From Laccaria trichodermophora (Eukaryota; Basidiomycota; Agaricomycetes; Agaricales; Hydnangiaceae): a stretch of DNA of 64,000 nucleotides. This document shows, one piece after another, positions 57,081-64,000 of this stretch. The notes beneath the pieces are model-generated. The model saw nothing but the letters and a program-made list of their open reading frames with translations. It was not told the origin of the DNA and made no database searches. How positions within the stretch are numbered: the stretch's first letter is position 1; each line of letters begins with the position of its first letter. Location: assembly GCA_018417955.1 (NCBI GenBank), contig JACTVC010000036.1, positions 310,001-374,000 on the forward strand, read 5' to 3'. Made by a program: the position numbers and the translations under genes.

Positions 57081-59139
57081 CTACACCCCATAATCATCCA
57101 ACAGCTCCCGAATGCCCTCCGTCGTTGCGGCCGCTCTCGGCTCAAAATTTACCTTGAACGGTAATGGATGGGTATTTGCCGACTCCGTGAACGCCAGGTC
57201 GTCGATCGGTGCAGATGGGTCTGCTTTGATTTTGAAGGCCCAATGTATAAGAGCCGTATTCACGAAGACCGATCTGCACAAATGTTAACTCGGAAGAAAG
57301 AGAGAGAGGGTCAAGCATTGAGTACTTACGCAGTTGCCATGTGCTGTCCAGGACACACGCTACGGGGCGATATGGGATGGGTGGTACTTCGACGCATAAG
57401 AAACGACCTACCGACGCCCAAATCCAAATGTGTACGCTTTGAGCTCTTCCCGGACCTTTCCCTCCTCATTGATCCACCGCTGGGGATCGAACTTTTCCGG
57501 GTCTGGGAAGACCTCTGGATCACGTCCCACGGCCCAAATATTGCCCATTACCGTGGCACCTTTCGGTATCAGATAGCCGTTCTTGAAGGAGATTAGGATT
57601 GAAAGTCAATCACGACTAGAGGGAACTAGCTCACCCAGATGATGTCCTTTGTGGCCTTGTGCGCGAAGCCTATCGTTGTATTGTATCAGCGTTTGAGTGA
57701 CGGTCAGTATAGGGGGTGCGGTTCGTACCTCCAGCACTGACAGGTCTCCATCTGAAGGACTCCAATACAAACGCGTTTGTTTGTGGAAGCATATCCAGAT
57801 CCGCGAACGTTGGCGCTAAAAGTCAATTTATAATTAGAATTGTAACACCCAAATTGTAACACCCAAACTCACGTCTTTCCCGTCCGATCACCGCATCCAA
57901 CTCCTCTTGCACCTTGGCCTGAGCTTCTGGGTAACAAGCTGCAGCCAAGACACCTATACTGATGGCGCTGGCCGTTGTATCCGATCCAGCGCCAAACATG
58001 CTGCCGGCGAGGTACGCCGTTTCGTCGTCGGACAATTCTAGCTCCGCTTGTCGTTCAAGCAGGTATTTACCAAATGATTGAGGAATCTCTTCCCCTCTTG
58101 CCTAATAGCCGAAGGGTTATATAGAAAATATAAAAAGATTATGACACAGATACGAACCATGCTTGATTTGACGTCACTAAGCTCCCGCTTGAACAACGCC
58201 AGCTCTTCCGCGTGCCCATCTTCTAACTCTCTCAAGTATCCGGGGATGTATCTATTTTTCAATCAGTGATGTTAACCATCCAAAGAATCATTCACCTGCC
58301 TAAGGAACGGATATATATCGACCTTCCACGTACCAGGACAAAGGGTAATGCCCAGCCTCGTCAAACAGCGGTTGACAGCAATGATATCGGGGTCGTCGTA
58401 AGATTTAGGGTTCTTTCCATACGCAAGATTCATGACGACTGATGCGGAGAACCTGCGCAGCGATCAGGTCGAGGCCTTGATGGGGAAAAGAAGGCTACAG
58501 ACCGCTTTGCATGGTCCTGATGCCTATCTGGCATATCAATAATATCGAAAATGTGCTGCCTTGCGTTCGACATGAGGACGGGACCATAGCTAGACACGAC
58601 CTTGGGCTGCAAGTGGGCGTGGAGGGCTCTAAAAGGAATGGGCAATGGATCAATTGAATAGGAGAAATTTAGCGCCGACTACGTAATAACGCACCTGCGC
58701 ATTTTCTTAAACCGCTCCCCAGCCGGTGTCAGCAACACGCGCATACCGCCCGACAACGTCTCGCCCGCGGAGATTGAAAGTGGGCGGTCGACGAGCGCTG
58801 CTCCTTCCCTCTCCATGATGTCTACTGCGGCTTGCATCCGTCCAACGACAATTACGGTGGTGACGCCCTGTCTTAGCGAAAAGACGGGGCCGTATTGCTG
58901 AGTCCACTCCTCAAACTTCCGGTAGGCGCTGCGTAAGGTTGTTAGCTTGAAAATTGAGGAGGATTATACGCGAACAATGCAGCGGGTATCGAGTTTCCGA
59001 GCAACCAGTGCCCAGGGGGTCCAGGAGGGAGAGGAAGCTTTGATGACTTGGTCCATTTGCTGATGACGGCGAGGAGAGTTGTGCAAAGGACAATGGCAGC
59101 AATGCTCTGCGGTTGTAGGATAATGTCGAGGATATGCAT
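57081..59139 (-). CDS. Cytochrome P450 monooxygenase
   Basis: ER-anchored heme monooxygenase. Start MHILDIILQPQSIAAIVLC at 59139 (membrane anchor), Pro-rich hinge LPLPPGPPGHWLLGNSIP, then about nine exons. I-helix AGSDTTASA (about 57975), K-helix ExxR in LESFRWRP, heme loop FGFGRRVCPGQHMA assembled across an intron (about 57430-57340), end LLDDYGV with TAG at 57083-57081. Length and motifs are complete. The family resembles the large agaricomycete OrdA-like P450 group (CYP620 clan-type), but I would not name a CYP number from this. No neighbouring biosynthetic genes, so a lone detoxifying or secondary-metabolism P450. Confidence 0.9.
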
Positions 59140-60946
59140 GGTAGGAGTTGAGCTGTTTACGAGGGAATTTAGAAGTAGGCAAGATCCGTCCAGCTGCCCT
59201 ACATTTTGTATAGTGTAACAAGATCCGGTCACGGGCAAGACAAGCGAACAGATTCATTACGAATCATCACAATTGGAGCTGTCTTCATGTGAGAACGTCC
59301 TAAATGAAGTACCCTCCACGCGATTCAACAAGCGATATCGGGACTTCTGAGCAAGATGCAGGGGATAAGACGTCGAGAGCTTGTTGGCGCTGAGCGCTGA
59401 TAGTGCGTACCGTTGGGGTTCTTCGATTCCGTGTCCATGGGGGGTCATCGTACCATGCATCCGATGTCTTCATCGTGGTGCTGAGTGCTGCGCGCGTCGG
59501 TCATTCGCAAAAAGTTCAAAATCAGGGTCAAATCCTGCTTGTTCCTGATAAGGAAAATAGGCTTTTGCCGACCTGGATCAAAGGCCTTCGATCACCTTGT
59601 CCTCACCCATCGGACGCGGCTCAGGATTAATATCAGGAACTTCAAGTGTTCCATAGTTCTATCACAAAAGCCTGAGGTGCGCTGAGAAAATTTGAAAACA
59701 ATTGTCGACGCCTCAGTAGGTGGGAGCGACTGCTTTGAATTTTCTAGTCGCAAGAAGTCGGCAACGAACCCACCTCGCCTCGTACTAAACGATTATATTA
59801 CTAGTTGGACTATCGGACCACACTAGACCACACTGGCATTATACGTATCGCCAAGCCTTCAAAACGATTCATGTAATAGAACGTTCCTTCATGTTCGGCC
59901 CGCGATGCTCACCAGATCGATAAACGAGGCCCATAGTAGAAAACGAAGTTAACTCTACCTTGCGCAATCGAGATAGGTTACACGGTCAAACTAATATTAT
60001 CGTCGGTCGCGTTCAATTATCGACATGACAATACCGACGATCGTGGGGTTTCTTTGACTACGGATATGGAGAATTGGGAGATGAATACCGAGACGCCCTT
60101 ATATAACCCCCAATTGCGTCTAATACCACCTCGTCTTCGATAACCCCGGTTGCAAACAAACGAATATCGGCTTTTTTCTTTCAATTCTAGCGATGCAATG
60201 TTATTTTTGGTCCGTTGCCATTTCGGATCCTCTCGGTTAATTATGGAACAGAGTACCACCATCGCGTATATCTTCAGGATATTTCACAAGACAAAATAAA
60301 GGAAGTTCCTGCTTTCTCAAAAATTTCCTGATTTACGTTGCTCTGCCACTTGACAAATCACCGCCCTATTCAATGCGTGGGTGGTATTTTTTGGTCTCCC
60401 TTCCCCCTATAATATCACGCCGTGGGGCGGGCGGGAGCGCGGCTATTGCCACTTGCAGGTCGTAATTATCATTTCTCTGTGAAGACGTGTAAACTTCGAA
60501 TGTTGCAATTGGCAGCAATGGAATTTGAATGGGTACTTGACATCTAGCTTTCCAGAGAAGTTGTAGTAAAGATTTGAAGAACACGTCTTCGTGAAGTTGG
60601 TATATTATAGTTTTAAACACTGAATGGGAAAGTTGCGCATCCCGAGTGTGCGGCTTGAAAGGAAATCACAAAGCGCTATGGATCATAATAATAATGAGCT
60701 TTGGCAGTGGCCGCTAATTTCATACAATGTCTTATGTGGCTTGCGCTTTGATGGGAAAGTGGAGCCACATGTATGGCTGGCCACCAACTGGCCACAGTAG
60801 GCCACAGTGGCTTCAATGAACCTTATAAACAGTAAGTATAAATTTCAGAGTCAATTCTTTGAGTGGCACATACAATCAACCGCCCCCACCCCCTCCCCCA
60901 ATACCCCAAGCATCTCTACTAATTATAACATCGTCGCAGGTCGCTG
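59140..60946. other. Long intergenic region, divergent promoters
   Basis: 1.8 kb upstream of both the P450 and the F-box gene. No supported gene or repeat. A short inverted motif GGCCACAGTAGGCCACAGTGG lies at about 60791. CCGCCCCCACCCCC-type pyrimidine tract precedes the F-box start. Confidence 0.5.
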
Positions 60947-62314
60947 ATGTTCCAAATCATGAACGCTTCCAACCTACCATCCACAATCTTGCGTAAGATA
61001 TTTCAAGCGACAATCCTCGCAGACCTGACCTTCCAGACGACACCTGCCATTGTTCTCCACCCTCCCGACTCCGATCCCATTTCCCTCCTCGGAGACGAAT
61101 TCAGACTCCCAACTCACGACTCCATCATCCGCACCGCCCTCGACCTCTCCCATGTCTGCTCGCAATGGAGAGAGACCGCTGTTAGTTTTCCTGACCTCTG
61201 GAAGCGCGTTTATCTCAGCAACCGAAACTGCACGTACGAAGGCCTCATTCCCATGACAGAGATGATGCTTGCCCACACCGACAAGCTCGCATTGAGCCTC
61301 GACGTTGACTTCACTGACAGGCCACCCTTCTTGCGACCACGGATCGCGAATCGTGACAGGCAGAACATCGTGAGGTTGCTTTCCTCTTGTGTCAACCGAT
61401 GCCACTCCCTACGCGTTGAGGGTTCTCATTCCGCTATAAAGGTAGCGTTGGACGTCTGGATGCAGCACAACACGATGGTTCAGATTTGTGGCTTGGGAAA
61501 CGCTACACCATTGACACAGTTGCATATTGTGCAATCCGATGATAAGCCGGTGGCGTTGGACTACATGTTCTTCCTGAGGAAGATCGCTCCGCACGTCGTG
61601 TCCTTTCGGTCGCGAAGAGCCAACATTTCGGGATATCCATTTGGGGAATATTCAATGATGAGAGAAATCGTGCTTGAGGACGTGCATATGTCCCCTGCGG
61701 TGTATCGGCAGGTCCTGTCGGTATCCAAAGCGGTGAGCGTGATCCTCCGAAGAATAGAGATCGGAGTTCCTCTGGCATTCCAGAAAATGTTGAACATCGG
61801 TCTATCCCCCTCTGTAACAACATCCCTGAAACTCGAGGATATTCGGTGCGACAGCGAAGCCAAAGCACGCGCCTACTCCGAGTTCTTCCTCTCAACCATT
61901 ATATGCAGCGTTGAAGAGCTTGAATTTTCTGATATGGCAACATTCAAGGCGTGGCTCTCCCTCATCTCCGTCTTCACAGATATAGTGCCCAGCCATTATG
62001 AACCGTTGAAGCGCGTACGGAAGTTGACATTGCGGAAGGTTCCTATCAAGGGTTCTAAAGGTGGCGGGGACAAGTTGTTCGATCTCACACAGGTGCTGCC
62101 GAACTTGGAGACGCTGGTCATGCAGGATATGACACTCGCTGGGGAAGTCTTGGTGGCGATGTGGAGGTGGCGGGAGCTGAATGGGAAGACTATTTGGCCG
62201 GCGCTCAACCAGGTGGTTATGAATGGGAGACTACTTGAGCGAAAGATAATAGATCTTGACGAAGGTGAGTTTTTGGTGGATTATGGGATGCTCTATGTGC
62301 CTCGTAGGGCATAA
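60947..62314 (+). CDS. F-box-like protein
   Basis: Single exon of 455 codons. MNASNLPSTILRKIFQATI (second Met, 60959) begins an F-box, continued by ALDLSHVCSQWRETAVSFPD and LWKRVYL, the usual helix with Trp and Leu contacts to Skp1. The rest is a long leucine-rich part ending VLPNLETLVMQDMTL...NGRLLERKIIDL. Same general design as 15295-16566 but low similarity. Likely substrate receptor of an SCF ligase; substrate unknown. A start at 60947 or 60959 is possible. Confidence 0.8.
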   Translation: MFQIMNASNLPSTILRKIFQATILADLTFQTTPAIVLHPPDSDPISLLGDEFRLPTHDSIIRTALDLSHVCSQWRETAVSFPDLWKRVYLSNRNCTYEGLIPMTEMMLAHTDKLALSLDVDFTDRPPFLRPRIANRDRQNIVRLLSSCVNRCHSLRVEGSHSAIKVALDVWMQHNTMVQICGLGNATPLTQLHIVQSDDKPVALDYMFFLRKIAPHVVSFRSRRANISGYPFGEYSMMREIVLEDVHMSPAVYRQVLSVSKAVSVILRRIEIGVPLAFQKMLNIGLSPSVTTSLKLEDIRCDSEAKARAYSEFFLSTIICSVEELEFSDMATFKAWLSLISVFTDIVPSHYEPLKRVRKLTLRKVPIKGSKGGGDKLFDLTQVLPNLETLVMQDMTLAGEVLVAMWRWRELNGKTIWPALNQVVMNGRLLERKIIDLDEGEFLVDYGMLYVPRRA

Positions 62315-63197
62315 CGGGAGTTGCAGCAGAAGATCTCGGCGTTATATTTGGCACACACACTCCTTTGCATTGCATACAACACACTCATTAGGTTTATAAA
62401 CTGTAGATCAGTTGCGTAATACATACATTTTGGATCAAAAACGTCACGAAGACTGACCTAATGTGAGTTTTGCAAAGTTTTGGGAGGCGTAACACCTGTC
62501 ATGTGGCCCAACAAAACATTGAGTAATACTCTGGAAAACGTCTTGTTGCCTTCCCTGCATGGTATCACCAGGCAATTTGGCTCTAGTGTGCTCGATTGAT
62601 CCAGCTTGGTTATCAGACTGTTCACTTAGAGGTGTAAGGCGACGATACTTTCAAGCATCAAAGATGCTTACCTTCCGCCTCCAACGTTTTCATCCTTGCT
62701 ACCCTCGACTCGTCCTCCCTTCATGTCCTCGAGCCCATCTGATGCCTGAGGTTTAGAACCCCATTCCTCATCATTCTATGATAGAAATCGTAAGTGAACT
62801 GAACGCACGTCAAGGATGCCAACATACGTCAGCGCCCACAGTGCCCGCAGAGCCGCAAATTACGTTGTAGATGGGCCCACCGTCCGGTAAATTTTTAATG
62901 TACTGTCGCTGTCGCAGCCGGGCTGGGCGCTGTACGCAGGTCGATATGAAAGAACACAGCCCACAGCCCTCAACGGACGGAAGTGGTGTTCAGGTGATGC
63001 AGGGCAGCTGTTGGCGAATGAAATTGAAGTTGCCGCCGTTACCGTTCCCTCGGACTGTGGGGTAGATGGATGCGATGATGAAAAACCTAGACAAGTCCGA
63101 CCAGGCCATTAGGAACAGGCAATTGAGAGGAATTATCAAGATAGTTTGAGAGCGAAGAGTGAGTCAATCAGAGAAATGACGAAGATGCAATTTCACA
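62315..63197. other. Interval without supported gene
   Basis: Short frames only (for example 62871-63065) without domain features. Nothing recognised. Confidence 0.45.
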
Positions 63198-63640
63198 CTA
63201 CTTATCAAGAATCCTGGACAGCTCATCGTCGTCAAGGCATACGCGTATGTCCCAGCCCACCGCCTCACAATCCCCAAATTCTCCCTCGTTGAGATACCCG
63301 TCCCCGGCTTCCAACGGACTTGGCTCACTGTAACGCGTCGTTGTCAAACGCCCCTCAATCACTTCCCATAAACAAAGCGTCTACAACCCTGTAAGACAGC
63401 ATAGTGCACATTCAAAGCAATACTAGCGTACCTAATCCCTCGAAGACCGCTGATTTCGCGCAGAGCAGAGGGTAAGAGCTGTATTGGCTGTAGCCCTAAC
63501 CCCCCTAGCCTGTTCGTGGGAAGTTTCCCCCTCGTCTTCGTGAGTAGGACGTGCAGAACTCCTGTTGTTGTTGAACGTTGAAGGTCAGAGGTGGTGAAGA
63601 GTGCGGGAAGCAAGGAAAGTGTTACTTGTGTGACGATCAC
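63198..63640 (-). CDS. 3' part of an unidentified gene
   Basis: Two exons fit together: an upstream one reading VLHVLLTKTRGKLPTNRLGG and LQPIQLLPSALREISGLRGI, an intron at about 63432-63390 (GTACGCTA...TTACAG), then VVDALCLWEVIEGRL and an acidic C-terminus ending GWDIRVCLDDDELSRILDK, with TAG at 63200-63198. The splice sites and the open frame support coding, but I know no family. The 5' end is unclear; a start near 63640 is only the first Met in frame. Confidence 0.45.
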
Positions 63641-64000
63641 TCTTCATCGACATCATTTCTAGCACCCTCCCGCGGCCCGCCCAACACAACCAGGTTCACG
63701 CAAAACTTCGACGTTAAATGTAAACGAGTATATCTCGAGTATGTTCAACAAGAAGCAATTATTTAAATCATCCGTAAACCTTCCGCGTTTCCCCTTCCTC
63801 ACCATTTTCTCGTGTTCTACGCAGAGAATGGTAATACATCTCGTTTGCCTAGATGATAGGCAAGGCAAATGGAATCAATAAAAATGCGAAAATGGAGAGT
63901 TAAAATGGATATTATGATACAAAACTCGAAAGCAGAGCGAAAACAACTCGACACCGCCGACCTCAATCATACAGACTCATCTAACTCACCCCACAAATTT
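63641..64000. other. Right window edge
   Basis: AT-rich; nothing recognised. Confidence 0.4.

Overview
The window is nuclear DNA of a filamentous basidiomycete, most likely an agaricomycete. The genes carry many short (about 45-70 bp) GT-AG introns and lie close together on both strands. The families point the same way: a DUF6589-type protein paired with a RecQ-like helicase, a BTB/POZ family expanded in mushrooms, F-box proteins with little-conserved C-termini, an Ala/Cys-rich small secreted protein, a fungal GH13 alpha-glucosidase and a microsomal P450. I ran no database search; family names come from motifs read in the translations and from memory of those families.

Layout. 1-2511: right part of a DIRS/Ngaro retrotransposon (RT-RNase H, tyrosine recombinase, split direct repeats) that ends inside a metacaspase pseudogene fragment. 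2512-10300: a complete PI-specific phospholipase C and a complete metacaspase, both on the minus strand, with a roughly 0.9 kb hAT-like MITE between them. 10780-13480: two more short TIR elements with target-site duplications and a decayed PLC fragment. 13671-18357: an RS-rich protein, an F-box protein, a small dimeric alpha/beta-barrel-like protein and a dual-specificity phosphatase. 19934-22404: alpha-glucosidase copy 1, followed by a membrane protein. 24070-30200: a 6.1 kb element with long terminal inverted repeats holding two convergent genes, DUF6589 and a RecQ-like helicase. 30897-33469: a glutathione transferase and a BTB pseudogene. 33897-45106: a young LTR retrotransposon with one 3,520-codon frame, inserted in a tRNA-Leu-like gene. 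45107-51621: AT-rich, gene-poor DNA with tRNA-Leu debris and foldback or hAT-like MITEs. 51622-51938: small secreted protein. 52343-54806: alpha-glucosidase copy 2, inverted relative to copy 1. 54938-56815: a 1.9 kb deletion derivative of a second DUF6589/helicase element, sitting just upstream of that gene. 57081-64000: a P450, another F-box protein and the 3' part of an unidentified gene.

The strongest candidate for an undescribed system is the DUF6589 + RecQ-like helicase pair. It occurs twice here. Both times the genes are convergent, each starts about 45-80 bp inside one arm of a long terminal inverted repeat, and the two copies have different repeats. That architecture suggests a DNA transposon family in which DUF6589 is the candidate transposase and the helicase an accessory factor. 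The second notable item is the LTR element: near-identical LTRs and an unbroken 10.5 kb frame, but the reverse transcriptase region appears to have lost its YxDD-type catalytic motif.

Exon borders were placed by eye. Gene spans run from start to stop codon and include introns.
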